Assembly: GCF_900103985.1 (NCBI RefSeq)
Contig: NZ_FNIE01000009.1
Coordinates: 348,445 to 412,444, forward strand
Reading direction: 5' to 3'
From: Actinacidiphila guanduensis
GTDB lineage: Bacteria; Actinomycetota; Actinomycetes; Streptomycetales; Streptomycetaceae
Length of the DNA: 64,000 nt
The notes under the pieces were generated by a model. That model saw only the letters and a list, made by a program, of their open reading frames with translations, was not told the DNA's origin and made no database searches. Made by a program: the position numbers and the translations under genes. How positions within the stretch are numbered: the stretch's first letter is position 1; every line of letters begins with the position of its first letter. Positions 26,850 to 36,124 of the stretch are shown here, piece by piece.

Positions 26850-27359
26850 ATGGCAACCGACGAGACCCCCGAGCCGGACGACCCCTCCGAGGAAGGGCTG
26901 TGGCGGCCCCTGTGGGCCCTGTTCCGGGAGATGGACGGCGACATCGCGCGGCTGTACCGCGAGGCCGAGATCGAAGGGGTGCGGACCACCTGGGTCGGCG
27001 AGCTGCTGCGGCTGGACCGGCGCGGGCCCATGACGATCAGGGAGCTGGCCGACTCCATGGGCCACAGCCACTCCGCGCTCAGCCAGAAGGTCGCCGCGAT
27101 GCGCGCGGCAGGTCTCGTGGACACCCTGCCGGGGGAGGACGCGCGCACCAAGCGGGTAACGCTCACCGACCGGGCCCGCTCCGTGGTGGGCCGGCTGGCC
27201 GCGGAGTGGCGGGCCACCGAGCGGGCGAGCCGCGAACTGGAGGCCGAACTCCCGTACCCGCTCAGCCAAGTGGTGCAGGACATGCGCCAAGCGCTGGAGC
27301 GGCGCAGCTTCCACGACCGGATCGCCGCCCTCCTCGCCGAGGACCCGCAGTGGCGGTGA
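26850..27359 (+). CDS. MarR-family transcriptional regulator
   Basis: This 169-aa winged-helix regulator has the recognition region MTIRELADSMGHSHSALSQKVAAMRAAGLVD followed by the wing LPGEDARTKRVTLTDRAR. It starts with ATG 26850, probably as a leaderless message. It overlaps the MFS gene by GTGA, so the repressor and the pump it likely controls are one transcript. Ligand unknown. Confidence 0.9.
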   Translation: MATDETPEPDDPSEEGLWRPLWALFREMDGDIARLYREAEIEGVRTTWVGELLRLDRRGPMTIRELADSMGHSHSALSQKVAAMRAAGLVDTLPGEDARTKRVTLTDRARSVVGRLAAEWRATERASRELEAELPYPLSQVVQDMRQALERRSFHDRIAALLAEDPQWR

Positions 27360-28753
27360 GACCGCCGGCCGCCCTCCTCGTCGACACCCGGCCGCTGCGG
27401 GCCTCCCCGGCCTTCCGCCGGCTGTGGATCGGCCGCGGCATCTCCGGACTGGGCGCGCAGATGACCCTCGTGGCGGTGATGTACCAGGTCTGGGAGGCGA
27501 CCGGCAGCACCGTGTGGACCGGCGCCGTCGGTCTCGCCCAGGCCGTGCCGCTGGTGGGGCTCGGACTGCCCGCCGGGGCGGTCGCCGACCGGGTGGACCG
27601 GCGGCGGCTCTACCTCACCATGGCCGCGGGCCAGGCGGTCTGCTCGGCGGCGCTGGCCGTCCAGGGGCTCGGCGGGCGGCTGCCCGCGGCCGGGGTGCTG
27701 GGCGTGCTCGCCGCGCAGTCCGCCCTGGGTGCCTTCTCCGGGCCCGCGGCCGGCACGTTCGTCCCGCGGCTGCTGCCGAAGGAGCACCTGGCCGCCGGGC
27801 TCGCCCTCAACCGGGTCGCGTTCCAGACCCAGATGCTCGCCGGGCCGGCGCTCGGCGGTCTGGTGATCGGCGCCTGGGGTGTCGGCGGCTGCTACCTGCT
27901 GGACGCGCTCTCCTTCACCGCCGGCCTGTACGGGGCCTTCGGCCTGCCGCCGATGCCGCCCGAGGGCGAGCCGTCCCGGCCCGGGCTGCGCGGCGTCGGC
28001 GACGGGCTGGCCTTCCTCGCCCGTACGCCCTCGGTCCGGGGCGCGCTGCTGACCGACTTGGCCACCATGGTGCTGTCGATGCCGATCAGCCTCTTCCCGC
28101 TGGTCAACGCCGAGCGCTTCGGCGGCGACCCGCGCACGCTCGGCCTGTTCACCACCGCCGTCGCGGTCGGCGGCGTCCTCGCCTCCCTGCTGTCGGGCGC
28201 CTTCACCCGGCTGCCGCGCCCGGGCCTGGTGATGCTGGCCGGCTCCGCCGGCTGGGGTGTTTCACTCACCCTGTTCGGCCTGGTCACCCGGCCCTGGGCG
28301 GCGCTCGGCCTGCTCGCGGTGGCCGGCGCCGCCGACACCGTGGCCGTGGTCTCGCGCGGCACGATCGTGCGGCTGCACACCCCGGGCGCGATGCTCGGCC
28401 GGGTGGGAGCCGCCGAGCAGATCGTCGGCCAGGCCGGGCCCGATCTGGGCAACATGCGGGCCGGACTGGTGGCCCGGACCAGTTCGGGTACGACGGCGCT
28501 GGTGAGCGGCGGCCTCCTGTGCCTGGCCGCCATCGCCCTGGTGGCCGCGTCCACCCCCGGCCTGCGGGGCGTCACCGGTGCCCGGCCGGACCCGGCCGGC
28601 CCGGACCCGGCCGATCCGCCCGCCGAGCCAATGGCCGAGCCCGCCCCGCCCCTCGCCGTACCGCCGTCGCGCGAGGGAGCCGTGCCCCCGTCCGGCACTT
28701 CCCCGCCACCCGCTCGGCCCGGCCCGCACACCGCTGCAACCGACGGGTCGTAA
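27356..28753 (+). CDS. MFS transporter (MFS_3/enterobactin exporter-like)
   Basis: A 465-aa protein with 12 predicted TM helices in about 410 residues, beginning RPLRASPAFRRLWIGRGISGLGAQMT. The loop motif GAVADRVDRRRLY between TM2 and TM3 identifies the major facilitator superfamily, and the overall pattern is of the EntS-like drug or siderophore exporters. The C-terminus adds about 60 Pro-rich cytoplasmic residues. GTG 27356 overlaps the MarR stop; GTG 27350 is an alternative. Efflux regulated by the upstream MarR is the likely role. Confidence 0.88.
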   Translation: MRPPAALLVDTRPLRASPAFRRLWIGRGISGLGAQMTLVAVMYQVWEATGSTVWTGAVGLAQAVPLVGLGLPAGAVADRVDRRRLYLTMAAGQAVCSAALAVQGLGGRLPAAGVLGVLAAQSALGAFSGPAAGTFVPRLLPKEHLAAGLALNRVAFQTQMLAGPALGGLVIGAWGVGGCYLLDALSFTAGLYGAFGLPPMPPEGEPSRPGLRGVGDGLAFLARTPSVRGALLTDLATMVLSMPISLFPLVNAERFGGDPRTLGLFTTAVAVGGVLASLLSGAFTRLPRPGLVMLAGSAGWGVSLTLFGLVTRPWAALGLLAVAGAADTVAVVSRGTIVRLHTPGAMLGRVGAAEQIVGQAGPDLGNMRAGLVARTSSGTTALVSGGLLCLAAIALVAASTPGLRGVTGARPDPAGPDPADPPAEPMAEPAPPLAVPPSREGAVPPSGTSPPPARPGPHTAATDGS

Positions 28754-29038
28754 GGTGGTGGTGTCCTCACCGGAGAGGCAGGCCACGGGCAACCGCCCGC
28801 GCCGGTCGGGGATGTGACGCCGCGCCCGGAGAACCCGTCCGTAAGGCCGCAGGCGCCCCCGCGCGGGCCCCCTTCCGCCGACCGACCGCGGCGGCCCGGT
28901 CCCGGCGCGACCTGACGCGGGCACAGCGCCCGAAAAGGGCAGGCATACCCTCGCGGGCGGTCCCCCATGCGCCGAACGGGCGACTTCCCTGCGGCCGCTG
29001 CCCGGTATTTTTTCCCGATCATGCAGGAGGAGCCGGTC

Positions 29039-30331
29039 GTGGGGCATACCCTGACTGAGGTGAACGAGTCACCAGCAGCGCCGTCCGGCGCGCCCGCGAA
29101 GACCGCAGCAGCCCGGCCCGAGCCGGAAGGCGCCGCGGCCCCGCCCGGGCACCCCGCGGCCCCCGAGCTGCCCGCCGTCCCCGCGGAGTTGCACGCCGAG
29201 CTCGTCGCCTTCCGCCGCGACCTGCACCGCCACCCCGAGGTGGGCCGGCAGGAGTTCCGCACCACCGAGCAGGTCAGGGCCCGCCTGGAGCGGGCCGGCC
29301 TGCAGCCGCGGGTGCTGCCCGGCGGCACCGGCCTGGTCTGCGACATCGCCGCCCCCGGCGACGACCGCCCGCGCCTGGCGCTGCGGGCCGACCTGGACGC
29401 GCTGCCGGTGCCGGACACCAAGGCCGTGGAGTACCGCTCCACCGTCCCCGGCCGCGCCCACGCCTGCGGCCACGACGCGCACACCACGATCGTGCTCGGC
29501 ACCGGCCTGATGCTCGCCGCCCTGCTGGCGGAGGGCCGGCTGCCCCGCCCGGTGCGGCTGGTCTTCCAGGCCGCCGAGGAGATCATGCCCGGCGGCGCGC
29601 TGGACGCGGTCAAGGCCGGGGTGCTGGAGGGCGTCGAGCGCATCCTCGCGGTGCACTGCGACCCGAAGGTGGAGGTCGGCCGGATCGGCCTGCGGGTGGG
29701 CCCGATCACCTCGGCCGCGGACAAGCTGAAGCTCTCCCTGGAGGGCCCCGGCGGGCACAGTGCCCGCCCGCACCTGACCACGGACCTGGTGATGGCCACC
29801 GCCAAGCTCGCCACCGAGCTGCCCGCGGTGCTCGGCCGCCGGGTGGACCCCCGCTCGGGCCTGAGCATCGTGTGGGGCCGGATCGAGGCCGGCCACGCGG
29901 CCAATGTGATCCCGCAGCACGCCGAGCTGGAGGGCACCGTGCGCTGCCTGGAGCTGGCCGCCTGGCACGACGCCCCCGACCTGGTGCACGAGGTGATCGA
30001 CCAGGTCGCCTCCATGTACCGGGCCAAGTGCGAGATCACCTACCAGCGCGGTGTCCCCCCGGTGGTCAACGAGGCGGACTCGGTCGAGCTGCTGCGCGAC
30101 GCGATGACCCGCAGGCACGGCGCCCACGCCATCGAGGACACCGAGCAGAGCCTGGGCGGCGAGGACTTCTCCTGGTACCTGGAGCACGTGCCCGGCGCCC
30201 TCGCCCGGCTCGGCGTGCGCCCGGTCGGCGACGGCGCCGCGCGCGATCTGCACCAGGGCGACTTCGACATCGACGAGGGGGCGCTGACCGTCGGCGTGGA
30301 GCTGTTCACGGCCGCTGTGCTGCTGTCCTGA
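29039..30331 (+). CDS. M20-family amidohydrolase
   Basis: A 430-aa zinc hydrolase of the IAA-amino acid/hippurate hydrolase type. Metal-site residues are visible in HACGHDAHTT, QAAEEIMPGGA and the AVHCDP segment. The dimerisation lid follows from LSLEGPGGHSARPH, and the C-terminal metal ligand is in SLGGEDFSWYLEHVPG. I chose GTG 29039 because AGGAGGAG lies 6 nt upstream and TATTTT (29006-29011) is a fitting -10 box; ATG 29021 overlaps that ribosome site. The first 40 residues are a disordered Ala/Pro stretch. The substrate is probably an N-acyl amino acid or aminobenzoyl compound, not known. Confidence 0.88.
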   Translation: MGHTLTEVNESPAAPSGAPAKTAAARPEPEGAAAPPGHPAAPELPAVPAELHAELVAFRRDLHRHPEVGRQEFRTTEQVRARLERAGLQPRVLPGGTGLVCDIAAPGDDRPRLALRADLDALPVPDTKAVEYRSTVPGRAHACGHDAHTTIVLGTGLMLAALLAEGRLPRPVRLVFQAAEEIMPGGALDAVKAGVLEGVERILAVHCDPKVEVGRIGLRVGPITSAADKLKLSLEGPGGHSARPHLTTDLVMATAKLATELPAVLGRRVDPRSGLSIVWGRIEAGHAANVIPQHAELEGTVRCLELAAWHDAPDLVHEVIDQVASMYRAKCEITYQRGVPPVVNEADSVELLRDAMTRRHGAHAIEDTEQSLGGEDFSWYLEHVPGALARLGVRPVGDGAARDLHQGDFDIDEGALTVGVELFTAAVLLS

Positions 30332-30417
30332 CAGCGGGTGAGGCCCCGGTCACGGGGCCGTCACCTGGTCGAAATGCGTCGATCCGATAACGGGTCTTCA
30401 TGCGGCCTTTACCTGTC

Positions 30418-30432
30418 ATCTACGCGCGTTAA
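30418..30432. promoter_or_regulatory. Nucleoside-regulon palindrome upstream of the BMP lipoprotein gene
   Basis: TCTACGCGCGTTAA matches 12 of 14 positions of the palindrome TCTACGCGCGTAGA found upstream of add and the phosphorylase gene. It lies 55 bp before the TTG start of the transporter operon. The regulator is not identified. Confidence 0.65.
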
Positions 30433-30486
30433 GCTCCGGCTTAGCCAGCGCCGGACGGGGCGCTTTCCAGACCGAAGGGGACCCTC

Positions 30487-31545
30487 TTGCGCCGGGTATC
30501 CAAGATCGCTGCCGCGGGCGTGGTGTCCGCGGCCCTCGCGCTGACGGCCACCGCGTGTGGCAGCAGCACCACCTCCGACAGCGGATCGAGCGGCTCCTCG
30601 TCGAGCAGTGGTTCGGGCGGCAAGGGCGTCGGCATGGCCTACGACGTCGGCGGGCGCGGCGACCACTCCTTCAACGACTCGGCCGCCCGCGGCATGGACA
30701 AGGCCGTCAAGGAGTTCTCGCTCGGCTCCAAGGAGCAGACCGCCAGCCAGGACGAGACCGAGTCCGACCGCGAGGAGCGGCTCGACCAGCTGGCCGGCGC
30801 CGGCTACAACCCGGTCATCGCGGTCGGCTACACCTACGGTGACGCCGTCACCAAGATAGCCAAGAAGTACCCGAAGACCACCTTCGCCATCGTGGACTCG
30901 GTCGTGGACGCCCCCAACGTCGACAGCATGACCTTCGCCACCGAGCAGAGCTCCTACCTGGCGGGCGTGGCCGCCGCGCTGAAGACCAAGACCGGCAAGG
31001 TCGGCTTCATCGGCGGCGTGCACAACACCCTGATCGGCACCTTCCAGGCCGGCTTCGACCAGGGCGTGAAGGACACCAAGCCCTCCGTCCAGGTCACCGA
31101 CCAGTACCTGTACGAGACCGACTCCAAGGGCTTCGCCGACCCGACGGCCGCGGCCGGCAAGGCCAAGGGCATGCTCGACAAGGGCATCGACGTGATCTAC
31201 ACCGCGGCCGGCCTGTCCGGCGACGGCTCGATCCAGACGGTGGCCGGCAAGCCCGGCACCTGGGCGATCGGCGTCGACTCCGACCAGTACCAGGACCCGG
31301 CGCTGGCGAAGTACAAGAACCAGATCCTCACCTCCGCGGTGAAGAACGTCGACGTGGCCGTCTACGACCTGATCAAGTCCGTCCACGACGGGTCGCCGAA
31401 GGTCGGCACGAACACCTACAACCTCGCCAACGGCGGTGTCTCGCTGGCCACGTCGGGCGGCTTCCTCACCGACATCCAGTCCCAGCTGGACACCGCGAAG
31501 CAGAAGGTCGTCTCGGGCGCCATCAAGGTCAAGTCCACCCCGTGA
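30487..31545 (+). CDS. BMP-family nucleoside-binding lipoprotein
   Basis: A 352-aa extracellular substrate-binding protein of an ABC importer. A signal peptide ends in the lipobox LTATAC with lipidated Cys24, followed by a Ser/Gly linker. The Bmp domain starts GKGVGMAYDVGGRGDHSFNDSA and includes NPVIAVGYTYGDAV, AIVDSVVDAPNVDSMTFATEQSSYLAG and VGFIGGVHN. The start is TTG 30487, supported by GAAGGGGAC 4-5 nt upstream. It heads the operon with ATPase, two permeases, cdd and deoA, so purine or pyrimidine nucleosides are the likely cargo, as for other Bmp/NupABC systems. Confidence 0.93.
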   Translation: MRRVSKIAAAGVVSAALALTATACGSSTTSDSGSSGSSSSSGSGGKGVGMAYDVGGRGDHSFNDSAARGMDKAVKEFSLGSKEQTASQDETESDREERLDQLAGAGYNPVIAVGYTYGDAVTKIAKKYPKTTFAIVDSVVDAPNVDSMTFATEQSSYLAGVAAALKTKTGKVGFIGGVHNTLIGTFQAGFDQGVKDTKPSVQVTDQYLYETDSKGFADPTAAAGKAKGMLDKGIDVIYTAAGLSGDGSIQTVAGKPGTWAIGVDSDQYQDPALAKYKNQILTSAVKNVDVAVYDLIKSVHDGSPKVGTNTYNLANGGVSLATSGGFLTDIQSQLDTAKQKVVSGAIKVKSTP

Positions 31546-31581
31546 CCCGCGGCCGGTAACGCGCGTTCGGATCTGCAGGCT

Positions 31582-31612
31582 CGGCGGGGGGTTGCTGCGG
31601 CACCCCCCGCCG
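31582..31612 (+). terminator. Partial terminator between the binding protein and ATPase genes
   Basis: CGGCGGGGGGT (31582-31592) pairs with ACCCCCCGCCG (31602-31612) in an 11-bp stem with a 9-nt loop, followed by CTTCTTT. Within an operon such hairpins commonly let the binding protein be made in excess of the membrane parts. Confidence 0.65.
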
Positions 31613-31682
31613 GGCCTTCTTTGCGCGATACCTTCGGCCCCGCACGCCCCCGCCCGAGCCTTTCCCTTCAGGAGAGTGCGCC

Positions 31683-33269
31683 ATCAACGCGTCCACGAGT
31701 CCCCCCGCGGCCGTCGAGCTGCGCGGCATCACCAAGCGCTTCCCCGGCGTCGTCGCCAACCACGACATCGACATCACCGTGCGCAGCGGCACCGTGCACG
31801 CCCTCGTGGGCGAGAACGGCGCCGGCAAGTCCACCCTGATGAAGATCCTCTACGGCATGCAGAAGCCCGACGAGGGCACCATCGCGATCAACGGCGAGCA
31901 GGTCGTCTTCGGCGACCCCGGCGACGCCATCGCCCACGGCATCGGCATGGTGCACCAGCACTTCATGCTCGCCGACAACCTGACCGTGCTGGAGAACATC
32001 GTGCTGGGCAGCGAGAAGCTGCACGGCATCGGCGGCCGGGCCCGGGCCCGGATCACCGAGATATCCGACGCCTACGGCCTGGGGGTCAAGCCCGACGCCC
32101 TGGTCGAGGACCTCGGCGTCGCCGACCGCCAGCGGGTGGAGATCCTCAAGGTCCTCTACCGCGGCGCCCGCATCCTCATCCTCGACGAGCCCACCGCGGT
32201 CCTGGTGCCCCAGGAGGTCGACGCGCTCTTCGAGAACCTGCGCGGCCTGAAGGCCGAGGGCCTGACCGTCATCTTCATCTCGCACAAGCTCGGCGAGGTG
32301 CTCTCGGTCGCCGACGAGATCACCGTCATCCGCCGCGGCACCACCGTCGGCAGCGCCGACCCCGCGCACACCACCACCAAGCAGCTCGCCGAGCTGATGG
32401 TCGGCAGCGAACTTCCCTCGCCGGAGACCCGCGAGTCCACCGTCACCACCGAGCCGATGCTCACCGTGGCCGGCCTGCGGATGGCCGCGGTGGACCCGGA
32501 CGGCGTGGAGCGGGTGGTGCTCGACGACATCGGCTTCACCATCCACAAGGGCGAGGTGCTCGGCATCGCCGGCGTCGAGGGCAACGGCCAGGCCGAACTC
32601 GTCGAGGCGATCATGGGCATGCGGCAGCTGGACGCCGGCACCCTGCGCCTGGACCAGGCCGACATCACCGCCGCGCCCACCCGCAAGCGCCGCGAGGACG
32701 GCATCGGCTACATCCCCGAGGACCGGCACCGGCACGGCCTGCTGCTGGAGGCCCCGCTGTGGGAGAACCGCATCCTCGGCCACGTCACCGAGCCGCCCAA
32801 CAGCCGCGGCGTCCTCATCGACCCGACCGCCGCCCGGCGCGACACCGAGCGGATCGTGCGCGAGTACGACGTGCGCACCCCCGGCATCGAGGTCACCGCG
32901 GCGTCGCTGTCCGGCGGCAACCAGCAGAAGCTGATCGTCGGCCGGGAGATGAGCCACCTGCCCAAGCTGCTGATCGCCGCCCACCCCACCCGGGGTGTGG
33001 ACGTCGGCGCACAGGCGCAGATCTGGGACCAGATCCGCCAGGCCCGCCGCGAGGGCCTGGCGGTGCTGCTGATATCCGCCGACCTGGACGAGCTGATCGG
33101 CCTGTCGGACACCTTGCGGGTGATGTACCGCGGCCGGCTGGTCGCGGACGCCGACCCGGCCACCATCACGCCCGAGGAGCTCGGCTCGGCCATGACCGGC
33201 GCCGCCTCGGGCCACCTCGCGCACCAGCCGGCCGCCGGCTCGGAGCCGTCCGGGGGAGAGGACCGATGA
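31683..33269 (+). CDS. Nucleoside ABC transporter ATPase (two NBDs), apparent ATC start
   Basis: This 528-aa duplicated ATPase is of the sugar/nucleoside importer type (NupA/RbsA class). The first domain has Walker A GENGAGKS, ILIVLDEP-type Walker B (RILILDEPTAVL) and ISHKL. The second has EGNGQAE in place of a classical Walker A, plus LSGGNQQK, so only one site is canonical. Domain homology starts at VELRGITKRFPG, well upstream of the first in-frame GTG (31779). No ATG, GTG or TTG exists in frame between that codon and at least 31620. ATC 31683 sits 8 nt after GGAG (31671-31674) and is the best start. Confidence 0.88.
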   Translation: MNASTSPPAAVELRGITKRFPGVVANHDIDITVRSGTVHALVGENGAGKSTLMKILYGMQKPDEGTIAINGEQVVFGDPGDAIAHGIGMVHQHFMLADNLTVLENIVLGSEKLHGIGGRARARITEISDAYGLGVKPDALVEDLGVADRQRVEILKVLYRGARILILDEPTAVLVPQEVDALFENLRGLKAEGLTVIFISHKLGEVLSVADEITVIRRGTTVGSADPAHTTTKQLAELMVGSELPSPETRESTVTTEPMLTVAGLRMAAVDPDGVERVVLDDIGFTIHKGEVLGIAGVEGNGQAELVEAIMGMRQLDAGTLRLDQADITAAPTRKRREDGIGYIPEDRHRHGLLLEAPLWENRILGHVTEPPNSRGVLIDPTAARRDTERIVREYDVRTPGIEVTAASLSGGNQQKLIVGREMSHLPKLLIAAHPTRGVDVGAQAQIWDQIRQARREGLAVLLISADLDELIGLSDTLRVMYRGRLVADADPATITPEELGSAMTGAASGHLAHQPAAGSEPSGGEDR

Positions 33270-34378
33270 AGAAGTTCGACAGGGACCGGGTGCTGCTGGC
33301 CGTCGCCGCACCCGTGCTGGCCGTGGTCGGGGCGCTGATCGTCACCGCCCTGGTGCTGCTGGCCACCGGCAAGGACCCCTTCCACGCGTTCAACGTGATG
33401 GTCAACTACGGCGACAAGTCCGACAGCCAGGTCTACATCCTCAACAAGGCCACCACGTACTACCTGGCCGGCCTCGCGGTCGCCGTCGGCTTCCGGATGA
33501 ACCTGTTCAACATCGGCGTGGACGGCCAGTACCGGCTGGCGGCGTTCTTCGCCGCCGCGGTCGGCGGCGCCGTCTCGGTGCCGGGCATCATCCAGATCCC
33601 GCTGATCATCGTCACCGCCATGCTGGTCGGCGCGGCCTGGGCGGCGATCGCCGGCGTGCTGAAGGTGACCCGCGGGGTGAGCGAGGTGATCTCCACGATC
33701 ATGCTCAACTCGATCGCGGGCATCGTCATCGGCTACTTCCTGCAGGGCGGCCGGCTCGGCGTGCTCGACAAGGACGCCAACATGGTGTCCACCAAGCCGC
33801 TGCCGTCCTCCGGCCACCTCTTCAACTTCCAGACCGCCACCGACCCCGTCGACGGCTTCATCGTCTTCGCGGTGCTCGCCGGCGTCCTCTACTGGTTCCT
33901 GCTCTCGCGCACCCGGTTCGGCTTCGACCTGCGGGCCGTCGGCCGCTCGGAGTCCGCCGCCGAGGCCAGCGGCGTCAGCGTGAAGAAGATGGTCATCACC
34001 AGCATGCTGATCTCCGGCGGCATGGCCGGCCTGGTCGGCATGTCCACGCTGCTCAACGAGTCGCACGACTACGGCACCGACTTCCCGACCGGCATCGGCT
34101 TCACCGGCATCGCGGTCGCCCTGCTCGGCCGCAACAACCCCATCGGCATCGCCATCGGCGCCCTGCTGTGGGCCTTCCTGGAACGCGCCTCCGGCGGACT
34201 GGAGTTCCAGGGCTACGACAAGGAGATCGTCGGCGTGATCCAGGGCGTCATCGTGCTCGCGGTGGTCATCGCCTACGAGATCGTCCGCCGCTACGGGCTG
34301 ACCCGCCAGCAGCGCAAGGTCGGCGCCGAACTCGCCGCGGCCGCAGGCCGGCAGGAGACCCAGGAGGTCGCCGCGTGA
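33266..34378 (+). CDS. Nucleoside ABC transporter permease 1
   Basis: A 370-aa inner-membrane protein of the BPD_transp_2 family with about 9 TM helices. GFRMNLFNIGVDGQYRLAAFFAA and GVSEVISTIMLNSIAG are the family signatures, and DLRAVGRSESAAEASGV is the cytoplasmic coupling region. ATG 33266 overlaps the ATPase stop (ATGA). It forms a heterodimer with the next permease. Confidence 0.93.
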   Translation: MKKFDRDRVLLAVAAPVLAVVGALIVTALVLLATGKDPFHAFNVMVNYGDKSDSQVYILNKATTYYLAGLAVAVGFRMNLFNIGVDGQYRLAAFFAAAVGGAVSVPGIIQIPLIIVTAMLVGAAWAAIAGVLKVTRGVSEVISTIMLNSIAGIVIGYFLQGGRLGVLDKDANMVSTKPLPSSGHLFNFQTATDPVDGFIVFAVLAGVLYWFLLSRTRFGFDLRAVGRSESAAEASGVSVKKMVITSMLISGGMAGLVGMSTLLNESHDYGTDFPTGIGFTGIAVALLGRNNPIGIAIGALLWAFLERASGGLEFQGYDKEIVGVIQGVIVLAVVIAYEIVRRYGLTRQQRKVGAELAAAAGRQETQEVAA

Positions 34379-35664
34379 GCACCACCGCCATCCAGACGCC
34401 GCCGCCCGCCGCGGCGCCCCCCGCCAAGGAGCCCGGCCGCGGCCGGGTCCGGCTCAGCTGGCCGGTGGTCCTGCTGATCATCGCCGGCGCCCTCATCGTC
34501 GTCTCCGCGGTGCGCGCGATCACCGGAGCCGAGGACGTCACCTCCTCGGGCCAGATGGCCGGCGCCCTGTCCGGCGCGGTGCCGATCGGCCTCGCGGGCC
34601 TGGCCGGCCTGTGGTCGGAGCGGGCCGGCGTGGTCAACATCGGCCTCGAGGGCATGATGATCCTCGGCACGTTCTTCGGCGCCTGGGCCGGCTGGCAGAC
34701 CAACCCCTGGCTCGCCGTCCTGGCCGGCGTCCTCGGCGGCGCGCTCGGCGGCCTGGTGCACGCCATCGTCACCGTCACCTTCGGCGTGGACCACATCATC
34801 GCCGGTGTCGCGATGAACATCCTGGCCACCGGCGTCACCCAGTACCTCGCCAAGCGGCTGTTCAACGTCGGCGAGGCGGCCCAGAAGGGCGGCACGCCCA
34901 AGCAGTCCCCGCCGATGGACGACGCCAAGCACTTCACCGTGCCGGGCCTGTCGCACTGGCTGCACACGGTGGAGACCCACCACTGGTTCCTCGTCTCGGA
35001 CCTGGCCGGCATCATCGGCGGCCTGGTCACCAACATCTCCTCGATCACCCTGCTGGCGATCGTGCTCTTCGCCGCCACCTTCTTCATCCTGTGGCGCACC
35101 CCGTTCGGCCTGCGGCTGCGCTCCTGCGGCGAGAACCCGGTGGCCGCCGAGTCGCTCGGCGTCAACGTCTACACCTACAAGTACGCTGCCGTGGTGATCT
35201 CCGGCGCGCTGGCCGGCCTCGGCGGCGTCTTCCTCGCCATCGGCACGCACTTCTACCTCGAAGGGCAGACCGGCGGCCGCGGCTACATCGGCCTGGCGGC
35301 CATGATCTTCGGCAACTGGCGGCCGGGCGGCCTCGCCATGGGCGCCGGCCTCTTCGGCTACGCCGACAGCCTCCAACTGCGCAACGGCGGCCCGTCGGTG
35401 CACGCGCTGCTGCTGCTCATCGCGGTGCTGCTGGTCGCCATGGCGGCCTGGAAGTTCTACCGGGGCGCCCGTATCGCCCCCGCGGTCTCGCTCGCCTTCG
35501 CGGTGCTGCTGACCGTGTGGTACCTGACCACCGACTCGGTGCCGGACGAGGTCGTCCAGGGCACCCCGTACGTGGTCACGCTGCTGGTGATGGGGCTGTC
35601 CGCGCAACGGCTGCGGATGCCCAGGGCGGACGGCGTCCCCTACCGGAAGGGACAGGGCGGATGA
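34375..35664 (+). CDS. Nucleoside ABC transporter permease 2
   Basis: A 429-aa BPD_transp_2 permease. After a Pro/Ala-rich cytoplasmic leader of about 25 residues come about 9-10 TM helices. The motifs LWSERAGVVNIGLEGMMILG, GVDHIIAGVAMNILATGVT and LRSCGENPVAAESLGVN match the NupC/YufQ-type partner subunit. GTG 34375 overlaps the previous stop by GTGA. The stop overlaps cdd. Confidence 0.93.
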   Translation: MSTTAIQTPPPAAAPPAKEPGRGRVRLSWPVVLLIIAGALIVVSAVRAITGAEDVTSSGQMAGALSGAVPIGLAGLAGLWSERAGVVNIGLEGMMILGTFFGAWAGWQTNPWLAVLAGVLGGALGGLVHAIVTVTFGVDHIIAGVAMNILATGVTQYLAKRLFNVGEAAQKGGTPKQSPPMDDAKHFTVPGLSHWLHTVETHHWFLVSDLAGIIGGLVTNISSITLLAIVLFAATFFILWRTPFGLRLRSCGENPVAAESLGVNVYTYKYAAVVISGALAGLGGVFLAIGTHFYLEGQTGGRGYIGLAAMIFGNWRPGGLAMGAGLFGYADSLQLRNGGPSVHALLLLIAVLLVAMAAWKFYRGARIAPAVSLAFAVLLTVWYLTTDSVPDEVVQGTPYVVTLLVMGLSAQRLRMPRADGVPYRKGQGG

Positions 35665-36110
35665 CGGACGGGCGCGGACCGCGCACCGGGGCCGGGGGCG
35701 CCGCAGGCGCCCCGGCCCCGGCCGGGGTGGACTGGGCGGCCCTGCGGGCCGCCGCCCGGGAGATCATGGCGCGCGCCTACGCGCCGTACTCCCGGTTCCC
35801 GGTCGGCGCGGCCGCGTTCACCGACGACGGCCGCACCGTCGTCGGCTGCAACGTGGAGAACGCCGCCTACGGGGTGGCGCTGTGCGCCGAGTGCGGCCTG
35901 ATCTCCGCGCTGCACGCCTCGGGCGGCGGCCGGCTGACCGCCTTCACCTGCTGCGACGCCCGCGGCGACCTGCTCATGCCGTGCGGCAGGTGCCGGCAGC
36001 TGCTGTGGGAGCACGGCGGCCCCGACCTGCTCGTCGACACCCCCCGCGGGGTGCGGCCGATGAGCGACGTGCTGCCCGACGCCTTCGGGCCCGACGACCT
36101 CGAACGCTAG
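35661..36110 (+). CDS. cdd: Cytidine deaminase
   Basis: This 149-aa zinc enzyme converts cytidine and deoxycytidine to uridine and deoxyuridine. The active site CAECGLISAL (Cys and the proton-shuttling Glu) and PCGRCRQ (two zinc cysteines) are intact, and YAPYSRFPVGAA and NVENAAYG form the nucleoside site. It has an N-terminal extension of about 25 flexible residues. ATG 35661 overlaps the permease stop, tying deamination to uptake. Small homotetrameric class by length. Confidence 0.95.
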   Translation: MTDGRGPRTGAGGAAGAPAPAGVDWAALRAAAREIMARAYAPYSRFPVGAAAFTDDGRTVVGCNVENAAYGVALCAECGLISALHASGGGRLTAFTCCDARGDLLMPCGRCRQLLWEHGGPDLLVDTPRGVRPMSDVLPDAFGPDDLER

Positions 36111-36124
36111 GAAGTTCCGCTCTC

